In this document: positions 37,716 through 46,518 of the stretch, piece after piece
Layout of the letters: every line of letters begins with the position of its first letter
Position numbering within the stretch: position 1 is the stretch's first letter
NCBI RefSeq assembly: GCF_000166195.2
Contig: NZ_CM001403.1
Location: 3,924,432 to 3,988,431 of the forward strand
Length of the DNA: 64,000 bases
Source of the DNA: Mucilaginibacter paludis DSM 18603
GTDB taxonomy: Bacteria; Bacteroidota; Bacteroidia; Sphingobacteriales; Sphingobacteriaceae
Direction of reading: 5' to 3'
The notes under the pieces: model-generated
The model's input: only the letters and a program-made list of their open reading frames with translations
Database searches by the model: none
Told to the model about the DNA's origin: nothing
Position numbers and translations under genes: made by a program

Positions 37716-37866
37716 CTGTCTGAGAAAACGACTAAATTTTTGAATAAAAAACAGGAGCAAGTTTACGCCTGCGAAAGTGCGGGCTGGCTTGTTCTGTTTT
37801 TTGGGTATTTAGTCGTACCTCTCAGACGGTTCAGGTCATTCCCGCGCTTTCGCATTTAACTGACCT
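37716..37866 (+). ncRNA. Structured RNA element with 14-bp pseudoknot, copy 2
   Basis: All stems and the pseudoknot of the element at 25096-25246 are present with no base change; add 12,620 to each coordinate. Exact identity spans 37696-37914, including the first codons of the GNAT gene. It again lies between the 40-residue protein and the GNAT gene. Confidence 0.72.
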
Positions 37867-37888
37867 AAACCTTTTATTTGAGAAGCCT

Positions 37889-38467
37889 ATGATATGTGCA
37901 AAAAGAACCGATAAGCTGCTGGTAACCGACCTGTTATCCGCTGCCTTTAATGACAATTTAAGTGTGAACTTTATCGCCCGCCAAGACGAAAAGCGCAAAC
38001 AGCGCATCCATGCGCTGATGGACTATTCTTTTGAGGTCTGCTATCGCTTTGGCATGGTCTGGCTGTCCGAAGATCGAAAAGCCTGCGCATTGGTGCTGTA
38101 TCCTCACCAAAAGAAAACTGATTTATCGGTCATTTGGCTGGACTTGATGCTGATCTTTAAAGCCATCGGTTTAGGTGGCATCAAAAAAGCGTTCGACCGT
38201 GAAGCAAAGATAAAAGCCAAACAGCCAAACGAGCCGATGGTTTATTTATGGTTTATCGGCGTCAGTCCGCTTTATCAGCACCAGGGCACAGGCAGCCGGT
38301 TATTAAAACAGGTCATAGCCGCTGCAAAGCTGCAAAATCTGCCCGTTTTCCTCGAAACATCCACTGAACGCAACCTGCCCTGGTATAAAAAATATGGGTT
38401 TGTTGAATACGACACACTGGAGTTGACCTATACCCTGCATTTCCTGAAACATGAACATATTAAATAA
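37889..38467 (+). CDS. GNAT-family acetyltransferase, module copy 2
   Basis: The 192-residue homologue of 25269-25847 has motif A LWFIGVSPLYQHQGTGSRLLKQVI and C-terminal ETSTERNLPWYKKYGFVEYDTL. The substrate is unknown. The LuxR gene starts 11 bases on with an AAGGAGG ribosome site, the same arrangement as in copy 1. Confidence 0.86.
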   Translation: MICAKRTDKLLVTDLLSAAFNDNLSVNFIARQDEKRKQRIHALMDYSFEVCYRFGMVWLSEDRKACALVLYPHQKKTDLSVIWLDLMLIFKAIGLGGIKKAFDREAKIKAKQPNEPMVYLWFIGVSPLYQHQGTGSRLLKQVIAAAKLQNLPVFLETSTERNLPWYKKYGFVEYDTLELTYTLHFLKHEHIK

Positions 38468-38478
38468 GGAGGCTATAT

Positions 38479-39396
38479 ATGTTGGTTTTTGGAACACAGG
38501 TACATATCGTTACCTTCCTTTTTATGATTGCCGAGGGGATTTTGTTTTTGATCGAATCGGTCATTTATGCCATCGCACCCGATAAAAGGCGTGGCTGGTA
38601 TCTGGTACTGCTGACCCTATTACTGCTTTACAACGTTACCGGGGGATTATTTCCCGATCCCAAGATCAATATCTCCATCTCTTTGCAGGAAATGATCGCC
38701 TACGGTACCGGCTTTTTAATGGCATCCTATTTTCCCTTTTACTTTTACAAAGCCTTTGACCTCAAATCGCTGCGCTGGCATGCGCTGTTTGGGGTGCCTT
38801 TATTCCTAATGCTGCCCTACCTGCTGTTTTTCGTGATCATGTACGCGATCAACGAGGATTTGGAGAAAGATATTCGCTATGGTGTAATTGCGCCTTTTAT
38901 TTATTCATTAGTTTTGCTTTGGGTGATGTTACGCGCCATCCGTAAACATTACAGGGAAAACCGCGACCGAAGTTACTATATCGAAGAACTGGCGGTCTAC
39001 TGCGCAGTATCGCCCTGGGCGGCCATGACCGTGCTTTCATGGTTCCAGGTTTCCCAACTAACCGAGGTGCTCTGTACAAATACTGGCTTTTTATTTATTT
39101 CCGCCATGTTTATCCGCAGATCGATCTTGCTGCACCGCCTGGAGAAACGCCTTTATTGGGGCCAGGCCCCTTTTCAGAACGATCTGGTAAAAGTGGAAGC
39201 AAACTGCAAACGCCACAACCTGACCCGAAAGGAAACCGAAATTTCCGGCATGGTCTGCCAGGGCATGATCTACCGGGACATTGCCGATAAGCTGTTTATC
39301 TCCCCGCGAACGGTAGATAAGCATATCGAAAATATCTTTGAAAAGGTGGGCGTAACCAACCGGGTTGAACTCGCCCGCAAATTAAACGGACTTTAA
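38479..39396 (+). CDS. Membrane-bound LuxR-type transcription regulator, copy 2
   Basis: The 305-residue homologue of 25859-26776 has six to seven membrane helices, then the LuxR helix-turn-helix (MIYRDIADKLFISPRTVDKHIENIFEKVGVTNRVELARKLNGL). The central third is almost identical in DNA to copy 1, while the 5' and 3' parts differ at many silent sites. The recognition helix differs by S to P (SLRTVDKH to SPRTVDKH). The 258-base gap that follows has no clear feature besides the RteC leader. Confidence 0.88.
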   Translation: MLVFGTQVHIVTFLFMIAEGILFLIESVIYAIAPDKRRGWYLVLLTLLLLYNVTGGLFPDPKINISISLQEMIAYGTGFLMASYFPFYFYKAFDLKSLRWHALFGVPLFLMLPYLLFFVIMYAINEDLEKDIRYGVIAPFIYSLVLLWVMLRAIRKHYRENRDRSYYIEELAVYCAVSPWAAMTVLSWFQVSQLTEVLCTNTGFLFISAMFIRRSILLHRLEKRLYWGQAPFQNDLVKVEANCKRHNLTRKETEISGMVCQGMIYRDIADKLFISPRTVDKHIENIFEKVGVTNRVELARKLNGL

Positions 39397-39654
39397 GTTT
39401 CAGTTAATTAAAATGACATGGTTAATCAATAGTTTATATTCGATTAATTACAAATACGTGCCTTTCACATAATAAAATACGTACCATCACTTATTTAAAT
39501 AATACAATTTGCGTAGCACATTTGCCTTCAGCCGGTCGATACGAAACCGGTTAAAGGAGGACAGATATGGAACATTGATACACATTCGCTGCTTTGTTGA
39601 AACTGCCGCTCGGTCGCGGTGGTCAAAGGGCGATTTTACCAAATGTGTTGATCT

Positions 39655-40560
39655 ATGCTACAAGTGTTGGCGAAGCAGGAATACCTGCGTATGGAGGATG
39701 GTTTACAACAGGTTGCCAAAAACCAAACCGATCCTTTCAAACGGATGACCGCGGCCATGCGGTTAATTCGCGACAGTCTGAACGAATTGTCCAAACTGCT
39801 TGAAGAGCATCCTTTTGAGGACAAAAAGGAAGAAGCTCATTTCTTTAAATTCACCAAGCCTCAATTCTACGCGCATTATATTTTCGAGGTGGCGCTGTTC
39901 AATTTGCGTTCAGGGCTGCCGGGCGGAGATGTTGAGCAGTTGCGGGCGCACTACTTGGATGAGCTCCGCTTTATACAGCGGGAACTCCGGCAGCATGCCT
40001 TTCTTTACCAGTATTACCGCCTGGGTGCGGATGATCTGGACGAGCTTTATTTTGTGCGCGGCGTAGAGGTACAAAGCGTACTGATACCCGAAGTGCCGGA
40101 GTTGGATAAAACCTTCTCCACCAGCGGTGATTACCTGTTTGCCAAATTCAAGGCTTTTGAAATGTTGCAGGAGCATATCGCTCACGCCTTGGCCAATATC
40201 GGCAAACCCGAAAGGACGGTCTATCTCCGGCCCGGTGGCAGGCGGCAGCCGCTGAAATGGACAGGCGAACAGATCAACGCGGTAGAATTGGGCTACGGAT
40301 TGTGGGTTTCCGAGCAGCTTAACGGCGGTGAAGCCGCGCTGGCCGATATTATGTACTGGCTCAGCGAGAGCCTGGACGTCGACCTTAGCAAACATACCAC
40401 CCGCTTCGAGGAAATTAAGGAGCGGAAAATCCTGAGCCCGACCCGCTTTTTCGACGGGGTACGGGAATCGGTACGCCGCTATATCGACGACCTGAACGGT
40501 TTGCAGCCCATGAAACGCCGCCGGGCCAAACGGTCAAACACCAGGTCCAAACAATCATAG
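39655..40560 (+). CDS. rteC: RteC-like excision/transfer regulator
   Basis: The 301-residue protein resembles RteC of CTnDOT, which promotes excision gene expression. Matching features are the N-terminal helix bundle (NPFKRMTAAMRLIRDSLNELSKLLEEH-type), the motif FFKFTKPQFYAHYIFEVALFNL near residue 62, ELYFVRGVEVQS near 125, and a C-terminal winged-helix-like region (LKWTGEQINAVELGYGLWVSEQLNGGEAALADIMYWLSESLDVDL). The C-terminal tail is basic (KRRRAKRSNTRSKQS). It stands between the cargo and the transfer genes. The start could also be ATG 39691. Confidence 0.82.
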   Translation: MLQVLAKQEYLRMEDGLQQVAKNQTDPFKRMTAAMRLIRDSLNELSKLLEEHPFEDKKEEAHFFKFTKPQFYAHYIFEVALFNLRSGLPGGDVEQLRAHYLDELRFIQRELRQHAFLYQYYRLGADDLDELYFVRGVEVQSVLIPEVPELDKTFSTSGDYLFAKFKAFEMLQEHIAHALANIGKPERTVYLRPGGRRQPLKWTGEQINAVELGYGLWVSEQLNGGEAALADIMYWLSESLDVDLSKHTTRFEEIKERKILSPTRFFDGVRESVRRYIDDLNGLQPMKRRRAKRSNTRSKQS

Positions 40561-40610
40561 TGGAAAAAGTGATTTTTCAACCGGTTAAAAGACAGTTGGT
40601 TACACGCAAA

Positions 40611-40630
40611 CTTTCGGAAGCGTTTTAGAC
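40611..40630. repeat. CTTTCGGAAG element, copy 2
   Basis: CTTTCGGAAG + CGTTTTAGAC matches 10511-10530 at 18 of 20 bases. It lies between the RteC-like gene and the first gene of the transfer region. Confidence 0.5.
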
Positions 40631-40672
40631 TGCCATTCCGGGGAGGCTGGCCGGGCCAATTTTGCTTTTACA

Positions 40673-40700
40673 AAACCTGCCGCAATGGTGCGGCAGGTTT
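40673..40700 (+). terminator. Hairpin after the RteC-like gene
   Basis: AAACCTGCCGCA and TGCGGCAGGTTT form a perfect 12-bp stem with loop ATGG. It is followed by A-rich bases, with a start codon 13 bases on, so it might terminate or shield the next ribosome site. Confidence 0.65.
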
Positions 40701-40713
40701 AAAAAGCAGATCT

Positions 40714-41358
40714 ATGTTACATCAAATCACTTGGCAAGCTTACCTGCTGTTTATAGCGGCGGCCTTGCTGATCTATTACGCCATCATCTGGCTGACCTTT
40801 TACCGGGGTAAAACGGGCAAATTGCTGAACCGCCGAAACACTTTGAAACCACAGCCGGAAACTGATGAAATACCGGAAGATGACGGTCTGTTAGGCGAAG
40901 CCGCCGAAGAATACGGGGTCAGCACCGCAGGAAGTGACGATCTGTTTTTCGGGCCGAATGAACCGGAGGAAACTGACTTGGAGGAAGATCGAAATTTTGA
41001 AAAGGATGACGATAAGGAAGAACAAAGACCTTCCTTGCCCGGAGAAACTGAAACCAATGCAGACGAACAGGAATTATTGCAGGCCGAACTACCTGACCTG
41101 CTGGAAGATGTGAAGGCCGTATTTCATTATTTCGGCAAACATGAACCCGGAGAACGTGATCGCTTTGTCAATAAAGTAATTGGCGCGATCATGTCTTACA
41201 GGCGACTGGTTGACAGCGAATTGCTCCCGATGATCTTAGCGGATATCTCCGAGCGGGCGCTTTCGGAACTGGAGTTTGATGTCAGTGTGACGGAACTGGC
41301 CGACAAACTGACCAGGAGCCGGGATCATTATAAAGCAACATTTGGCGCTAAACGCTGA
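40714..41358 (+). CDS. Acidic single-helix membrane protein of the transfer region
   Basis: The 214-residue protein has one N-terminal membrane helix (AYLLFIAAALLIYYAIIWLTF), a very acidic disordered middle (residues 45-125), and a helical C-terminal domain (ELLQAELPDLLEDVKAVFHYFGKHEPGERDRFVNKVIGAIMSYRR). Proteins of this build often precede traE in Bacteroidota conjugative elements, but I do not know a name for it. It opens the transfer cluster after the hairpin. Confidence 0.7.
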   Translation: MLHQITWQAYLLFIAAALLIYYAIIWLTFYRGKTGKLLNRRNTLKPQPETDEIPEDDGLLGEAAEEYGVSTAGSDDLFFGPNEPEETDLEEDRNFEKDDDKEEQRPSLPGETETNADEQELLQAELPDLLEDVKAVFHYFGKHEPGERDRFVNKVIGAIMSYRRLVDSELLPMILADISERALSELEFDVSVTELADKLTRSRDHYKATFGAKR

Positions 41359-41444
41359 AGGAACAGTTACTCATTCATTTCTCAAAAATTACATCATGAA
41401 AAGCCCCGCAGGGTTCTTTCATACCCAAAAAAACAGATCATAAC

Positions 41445-41777
41445 ATGAAAAATCACATCCCATATACCCCGAAACAACAGGCTTTATTAAAAACATTAAT
41501 GTTCGCTGTCCTACTGGTAACAATCAATTATTGTTTCGGGCAGGACGGCAACGCGGGCATTACTTCGGCAACCACACAGGTCAAAGGTTACTTTGACAGC
41601 GGCTGTAACCTGATGTATGCCATAGGCGCAGTGGTCGGCATAATAGGTGCAATTAAAGTATTCAATAAGTGGAATGCCGGGGAGCCGGACACCAACAAGG
41701 TAGCCGCTGCATGGTTCGGCTCTTGTATTTTTTTAGTCGTCGTGGCAACCGTACTTAAATCATTCTTTGGACTATAA
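41445..41777 (+). CDS. traE: Conjugative transfer protein TraE (DUF4134)
   Basis: The 110-residue small membrane protein has a signal-like helix (LLKTLMFAVLLVTINYCFG), then MYAIGAVVGIIGAIKVFNKWNAGEPD and FGSCIFLVVVATVLKSFFGL. This matches DUF4134/TraE, thought to be the VirB2-like pilin or channel component. It is followed after 53 bases by traF, with a palindromic element in between. Confidence 0.88.
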   Translation: MKNHIPYTPKQQALLKTLMFAVLLVTINYCFGQDGNAGITSATTQVKGYFDSGCNLMYAIGAVVGIIGAIKVFNKWNAGEPDTNKVAAAWFGSCIFLVVVATVLKSFFGL

Positions 41778-41790
41778 ACAATTAAAAGTA

Positions 41791-41824
41791 GTCTCCCCCT
41801 ACCGGGGGAGATTTAGAGGGGAAC
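41791..41824. repeat. G/C-rich palindromic element 2
   Basis: GTCTCCCCCTACCGGGGGAG followed by ATTTAGAGGGG ends six bases before the traF start. Confidence 0.7.
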
Positions 41825-41830
41825 CAGCTT

Positions 41831-42199
41831 ATGAGCAGCGTATATCAGATCAATAAAGGCATTAATAAAGCGATAGAATTTCGGGGCCTGAAAGCGCAGT
41901 ACATCGGCTACCTGGCCGCTGGCCTGGTCGGCTTGTTGCTGATGTATGCAGTCTTGTATATCAGCGGGGTGAATACCTGGATTTGCCTGATCCTGATCGG
42001 CGGCGCAGGCACGGGCTTAATAACGACCATTTTCCGCTTAAGCCATAAGTACGGACAATACGGGCTACAAAAGAAAAATGCCAAACGCAGCCTGCCGGAC
42101 TACTTGAAATTCCGGTCAAGAAAACTATTTATTCATTTAAAATATACAAGTCCCTCTCCTTTGGGGAGGGATTTAGGGAGGGGCTATGATAAATATTGA
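41831..42199 (+). CDS. traF: Conjugative transfer protein TraF (DUF4133)
   Basis: The 122-residue VirB3-like inner-membrane protein (YQINKGINKAIEFRGLKAQYIGYLAAGLVGLLLMYAVLY, then WICLILIGGAGTGLITTIF) matches DUF4133. Its last residues (PSPLGRDLGRGYDKY) are coded by a palindromic repeat inserted at the gene end, so the natural C terminus probably lay near KLFIHLK. The stop overlaps the traG start by 14 bases. Confidence 0.87.
   Translation: MSSVYQINKGINKAIEFRGLKAQYIGYLAAGLVGLLLMYAVLYISGVNTWICLILIGGAGTGLITTIFRLSHKYGQYGLQKKNAKRSLPDYLKFRSRKLFIHLKYTSPSPLGRDLGRGYDKY
42151..42185. repeat. G/C-rich palindromic element 3, inside the traF end
   Basis: TCCCTCTCCTTTGGGGAGGG followed by ATTTAGGGAGGGGCT is translated as PSPLGRDLGRG at the end of TraF and ends directly before the traG ATG. 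Confidence 0.75.
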
Positions 42200-44642
42200 A
42201 GATATATTGCCGGTATATAAAGTTGAAAATAAAGCTATCCTGTCCAGGCGGGGAGATATTACGATCATCTATAAACTGGGGCTGCCCGATATTTTCACCC
42301 AGTCAGGCCAGGAATACGAAGCCCTGCATCATGCCTGGATCAAAGCGATCAAAGTACTGCCACGCCATAGTATTGTGCATAAACGGGATATTTTTATCAG
42401 GGCGGGTTATCATGGAAAACCGGGCCAATCCGCCAGCTTCTTAGCTGAAGCCAGCGAAGCGTACTTTGAGGGTCGCCCTTACCTGGAGCATACCTGTTAT
42501 ATCCTGCTCACCATACAGCCAGGTAACCGCAAGGCAGCCAGCAGCGGCTATTCAGGTTTAATGCGTAAGTCGCCGGTTCCGGGGCAGGCTCTGAACGAGC
42601 AGCTTTACAGCGACTTTATGGAAAAAGCCGGGGCCTTTGAGCGCATTTTAACCGATAGTGGTTTTATAAGTATGCAGCGCCTGACCGATGATGAACTGGC
42701 CGGAACAAAATCCCAGTCTGGGATCATTGAGCAGTATTGCTTTTTACAAGGTGAAAACGAAAGGCCCGTAATTAAAGATGTTCACCTAAAAGACGAGATC
42801 AGGATCGGCGATAACCATTGCCAGTTATTTACCCTTTCGGATGTAGAGGACCTGCCATCGCTTTGCGGCAGCCGGGTCAACTACGACAAATACAGCACCG
42901 ATAAAACCAAATTCAGTATCGGCTTTGCATCGCCTTTAGGTTTATTACTGGACTGTAACCACATCTATAACCAGTTCATCTTTATCGGTGATGCGCAGAA
43001 AACGCTTAAAGGGTTAGAGAAAAAGCGATTAAGGCTGCAATCCCTGTCTGCTTATTCGCGGGAAAACGCTATTGCAAGGGATGCGACAAGCGACTTTCTG
43101 AACGAAGCCATAGCCGAGCAACGATTGCCTGTTAAGGCCCACTTTAATGTGATGACCTGGACAAGCGACCCGAAGCAGATACAGGAGATCAGGAACAAGG
43201 TAGGTTCCGCAATGGCGCAGATGGATGCGTCGGGTAAGCAGGAAACCGACGGTGCACCTCAGATCTGGTGGGCAGGCTTGCCCGGCAATGCTGCCGACTT
43301 TCCGATGAATGATACGTTTGATACTTTCTTAGAACAGGCTACCTGCTTTTTAAACCTCGAAAGTAACTACCGCAGTGCACAAAGCGGCTTTGGCATCCGT
43401 TTAGGCGACCGGCTATCCGGCAAACCCGTCCGGGCTGACATTTCCGATGAGCCGATGAAGAAAGGCTTTATTACCAACCGTAACAAGATGATCTTAGGCC
43501 CATCAGGTTCGGGTAAATCTTTCTTTACCAATCACATGGTCAATTCCTATTATGAACAAGGTTCGCACATCGTTTTGGTGGATGTAGGCCATAGCTACAA
43601 AGGGCTCTGCGACCTGGTTGGCGGCTATTACTTTACTTACGAGGAAAACAACCCGATCCGCTTTAATCCTTTTTATATCGCTAAGGGCGAGGTACTGGAC
43701 ATTGAGAAAAAGGAAAGTTTGAAAACGTTGCTTTTAGCCTTATGGAAAAAGGAGAACGAGAACTTTGCAAGGTCTGAATATGTGGCGATCTCCAATGCCA
43801 TTACGCTGTATTACCGGCATTTGGCCAAACACCCGAATATCTTTCCCGGCTTTAATTCTTTCTATGATTTCTTAATGGAAGAATATTTAGTGGTGTTGGA
43901 AAACGGCAAGGTCAAGGAAAAGGATTTTGACATCGCGAACCTGCTGTATGTGCTCAATCCCTACTATAAAGGCGGCGAATTTGATTATTTGCTGAACGCA
44001 ACGGAGAACCTTGACCTGCTGAATGAACGCTTCATTGTGTTCGAGTTAGACAATATCAAGAGCCACGAAATTTTGTTCCCGGTGGTGACGATCATCATTA
44101 TGGAGGTATTCATTTCCAAGATGCGAAAGCTGCCGAAGAACGTCCGGAAAGTGATCTTGATAGAGGAAGCGTGGAAAGCTATTGCCAAAGACGGCATGGC
44201 CGAGTACATCAAATATTTGTTCAAAACCGTGCGTAAATTCTTTGGCGAAGCCATTGTCGTAACGCAGGAAGTCGAAGATATTTTAAGCAGCCCGATCATC
44301 AAACAGGCTATCGTTAATAACAGCGATTGCAAGATCCTATTAGACCAAAGCAAGTACCAGAACAAATTTGACGATGTGCAGGAACTGTTGGGCCTCACCG
44401 AAAAAGAAAAGGCACTTATCCTTAGTATGAATAAGGCCAACCACCCTTCCTACAAGTACAAAGAAGTATTTATCAGCCTGGGCGGGCAAAGCTCTAAAGT
44501 GTACCGCACCGAGGTATCACCATCTGAATATTACGCCTATACCACCGAAGCAGCCGAGAAAGCAAAAGTGCTGGAATATGCGGAGCGGTATGGTAGTATG
44601 GGAAAAGGGATTGCCGCGATGGTAAACAAACAATCAAACTAA
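42186..44642 (+). CDS. traG: Conjugation ATPase TraG (VirB4-like)
   Basis: The 818-residue ATPase energises assembly of the transfer channel. The N-terminal CagE/VirB4 domain (residues 1-400) is followed by Walker A (GPSGSGKSFFTNHM, about 438) and Walker B (KVILIEEAWKAI, about 655). The motif VVTQEVEDILSSPIIKQAIVNNSDCKILLDQ follows. Full length for Bacteroides TraG. A small lipoprotein gene follows 11 bases later. Confidence 0.95.
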   Translation: MINIEDILPVYKVENKAILSRRGDITIIYKLGLPDIFTQSGQEYEALHHAWIKAIKVLPRHSIVHKRDIFIRAGYHGKPGQSASFLAEASEAYFEGRPYLEHTCYILLTIQPGNRKAASSGYSGLMRKSPVPGQALNEQLYSDFMEKAGAFERILTDSGFISMQRLTDDELAGTKSQSGIIEQYCFLQGENERPVIKDVHLKDEIRIGDNHCQLFTLSDVEDLPSLCGSRVNYDKYSTDKTKFSIGFASPLGLLLDCNHIYNQFIFIGDAQKTLKGLEKKRLRLQSLSAYSRENAIARDATSDFLNEAIAEQRLPVKAHFNVMTWTSDPKQIQEIRNKVGSAMAQMDASGKQETDGAPQIWWAGLPGNAADFPMNDTFDTFLEQATCFLNLESNYRSAQSGFGIRLGDRLSGKPVRADISDEPMKKGFITNRNKMILGPSGSGKSFFTNHMVNSYYEQGSHIVLVDVGHSYKGLCDLVGGYYFTYEENNPIRFNPFYIAKGEVLDIEKKESLKTLLLALWKKENENFARSEYVAISNAITLYYRHLAKHPNIFPGFNSFYDFLMEEYLVVLENGKVKEKDFDIANLLYVLNPYYKGGEFDYLLNATENLDLLNERFIVFELDNIKSHEILFPVVTIIIMEVFISKMRKLPKNVRKVILIEEAWKAIAKDGMAEYIKYLFKTVRKFFGEAIVVTQEVEDILSSPIIKQAIVNNSDCKILLDQSKYQNKFDDVQELLGLTEKEKALILSMNKANHPSYKYKEVFISLGGQSSKVYRTEVSPSEYYAYTTEAAEKAKVLEYAERYGSMGKGIAAMVNKQSN

Positions 44643-44653
44643 ATAGCAGCAAT

Positions 44654-45034
44654 ATGAAAAACTACATTTTTTTAATGGTCATAGCGGTTTTAGGATTAGC
44701 CGCCTGCCATAGCGGAAACAGCAGCAGTACAAAGGACTTTATACCCGGCACCTATGTCAGCCAGGCCCGCAGCGAGTACAGCATCGCCAACGATACGCTG
44801 GTGATCGAGGCAGGTAAAAATACCGAGAACATTTACCTGATTACCCGCAAGACCGGCTACCGCCGTATTACCGATGGTAAACTCCAGCCTTTGCAGCACC
44901 AGGTTAAACATTGGTCGGGCGAATGGGATGAGCAGAAGCAAATTTTACAGATCATGCAGACCGGTAATTTCCTGCTATTCTATCCCGACAAAGGCAGTTT
45001 GCTCAATGGCAGCACCGAATACGGCAAGTTGTAA
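44654..45034 (+). CDS. Small lipoprotein of the transfer region
   Basis: The 126-residue protein has a lipobox (AVLGLAACHSGNSS, Cys near residue 18) and a small beta domain (FIPGTYVSQARSEYSIANDTLVIEAG ... YRRITDGKLQPL). Homologous small lipoproteins commonly sit between traG and traI in this type of element. The role is not known; location in the envelope suggests a channel accessory. Confidence 0.75.
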   Translation: MKNYIFLMVIAVLGLAACHSGNSSSTKDFIPGTYVSQARSEYSIANDTLVIEAGKNTENIYLITRKTGYRRITDGKLQPLQHQVKHWSGEWDEQKQILQIMQTGNFLLFYPDKGSLLNGSTEYGKL

Positions 45035-45036
45035 TT

Positions 45037-45065
45037 GCCCCTAACCACCTAAAGGGGGATTAAGG
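45037..45065. repeat. G/C-rich palindromic element 4
   Basis: CCCCTAACCACCTAAAGGGGG followed by ATTAAGG stands just after the lipoprotein stop. Confidence 0.65.
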
Positions 45066-45106
45066 AACTGCCTGAATAATTAACAAGCATTTATTAACCA
45101 TTAATG

Positions 45107-45132
45107 TGCCCCCTTTAGGGGGTAAGGGGGCC
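45107..45132. repeat. G/C-rich palindromic element 5
   Basis: GCCCCCTTTAGGGGG followed by TAAGGGGGCC ends six bases before the traI-like start codon. Confidence 0.75.
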
Positions 45133-45137
45133 TTTTT

Positions 45138-45863
45138 ATGAAAAACTCCGAAGTCTTAACCAATCTAGATGATATGAATGCAATAAAAAAATATATGGTG
45201 ATCCTGCCATTATCGGCCATAACGCTGTTTGTGGCCTTACCCAAAGAGGCCAATGCGCAGATCGCAATCGCCGAGGTCATTAAAGCGGCCATCACCAAAG
45301 TGATCAAAGCGATAGACCTGCAAATACAGCGCTTGCAGAATCAAACGATCTGGTTGCAGAATGCGCAAAAAACGCTCGAAAATACTTTATCCAAAACCAA
45401 ATTGGGTGAGATCAGCGACTGGACACAGCAGCAAAAAGACCTGTTCAGCAAATATTACCAGGAATTGCAGGAGATCAAATCGGTCATTGCCATGTACGAG
45501 CGGATCAAAGAAATGACCGAAAAGCAGGCCGCGGTGGTCAATTCCTATCATCATGCCTGGGCATTGTTACAGCAGGATAAACACTTCAGTCCCGATGAAC
45601 TCAATTATATGGCCAAGGTGTACAAGGGGATCTTAGAGGAAAGTGTAAAGAATGTGGATGAACTGTTGTTAGTGGTCAGCTCATTTAAAACGCAAATGAC
45701 CGATGAAAAACGGCTCGAATTGATTAACGCTTCGGCAAATCGCATTGACACCAATTACAGCGACCTGAGGCAATTCAACGCGCAAAACGCCCTGCTCAGT
45801 TTGCAAAGGGCCAAAGATGAGAACGAGGTCATCACATTAAAAAAGTATTATGGTATTCAGTAA
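45138..45863 (+). CDS. traI: Conjugal transfer protein TraI-like
   Basis: The 241-residue exported protein has a signal peptide ending EANAQ, starting at either ATG 45138 or, more naturally, ATG 45174 (MNAIKKYMVILPL). A coiled-coil stretch follows (IQRLQNQTIWLQNAQKTLENTLSKTKLGEISDWTQQQ), as in VirB5-like channel tips. It ends KKYYGIQ, and the next gene starts inside those codons with a 14-base overlap. Confidence 0.78.
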   Translation: MKNSEVLTNLDDMNAIKKYMVILPLSAITLFVALPKEANAQIAIAEVIKAAITKVIKAIDLQIQRLQNQTIWLQNAQKTLENTLSKTKLGEISDWTQQQKDLFSKYYQELQEIKSVIAMYERIKEMTEKQAAVVNSYHHAWALLQQDKHFSPDELNYMAKVYKGILEESVKNVDELLLVVSSFKTQMTDEKRLELINASANRIDTNYSDLRQFNAQNALLSLQRAKDENEVITLKKYYGIQ

Positions 45864-46518
45864 GCTGATCAAGAGCTCCCCCTTCAGGGGGTTGGGGGGC
45901 CTCTGCTTTATGCTTTTTATTTGCTGTTTTCAGCCTGCACAGGCTCAAACATTCTCTGAATGGTGGTTCCAGAAGAAAACGCAGATCAAATACCTGGGCT
46001 TGCAAATAGCGGCATTAGAGCAATACGGCAGTTATGTAAAGCAGGGATACAATATTGCTCATAATGGGTTGAGAGCCATTTCAGGGTTTACCGGGGATGA
46101 AAAGAACCTGCACAGCATCTATTACAATTCACTAAAAACGGTGAACCCGGCGATCAAAGATAATCCGCAGGCCGCTGCCATTGCAGCCTATGCTTCAGCC
46201 ATTCCGTCGCAATTTGACCGGCTAAACACCTTAAACGGTTTGGATGCGGGCAGCCGCAAATACATTGCATCGGTCAAAAACAATCTACTGGCCGAATGTG
46301 ATGCCGACATCACCGAACTGGAATTGGTCATGACTTCCGGCTATGCTGAAATGACGGACGATGAACGGCTGAAGCGGCTTGACCAGATCAGCCAAAGGAT
46401 GAAAGACAAGTACGCCTTTACGATGACTTTTTGCAACCAGGTCAAAACGCTTTTACTACAGCGCAATGAGGATTCACAGAACACGCAAACATTAAGGAGG
46501 TACTATGGAATCAATTAA
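45850..46518 (+). CDS. Exported transfer-region protein, TraI-region paralogue A
   Basis: The 222-residue protein has a signal peptide (FMLFICCFQPAQAQ) followed by an alpha-helical body. It is a paralogue of the next gene; both share GY...A..G, the phrase MTDDERL/MSDDERL, and a similar C terminus. The first residues KSSPFRGLGGL are coded by a palindromic repeat inserted before the hydrophobic core of the signal. Such proteins are often labelled TerB-like, but no metal-binding motif is evident. Both ends overlap neighbours by 14 bases. Confidence 0.75.
   Translation: MVFSKLIKSSPFRGLGGLCFMLFICCFQPAQAQTFSEWWFQKKTQIKYLGLQIAALEQYGSYVKQGYNIAHNGLRAISGFTGDEKNLHSIYYNSLKTVNPAIKDNPQAAAIAAYASAIPSQFDRLNTLNGLDAGSRKYIASVKNNLLAECDADITELELVMTSGYAEMTDDERLKRLDQISQRMKDKYAFTMTFCNQVKTLLLQRNEDSQNTQTLRRYYGIN
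45875..45901. repeat. G/C-rich palindromic element 6, inside a signal peptide
   Basis: GCTCCCCCTTCAGGGGG followed by TTGGGGGGCC is read in frame as SSPFRGLGGL at residues 9-18 of the protein starting at 45850. Confidence 0.8.

Larger units (their letters stand above)
15104..39396 (+). repeat. Tandem duplication of a 12-kb receptor/signalling module
   Basis: The same ordered set occurs twice, at 15104-26776 and 27602-39396: sigma, FecR, TonB receptor, three lipoproteins, three small proteins, structured RNA, GNAT, LuxR. Similarity is uneven. Receptors and lipoproteins differ widely, but the 219 bases 25076-25294 equal 37696-37914 exactly, and about 150 bases inside the LuxR gene (26192-26340) are also identical. 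A single leftward gene lies between the copies. This suggests an old duplication with later local gene conversion or selection. Confidence 0.9.

Noticed and set aside
39509-39803. Small rightward frames before the RteC-like gene
   Set aside because: They overlap the RteC-like frame in other phases and show no protein features.
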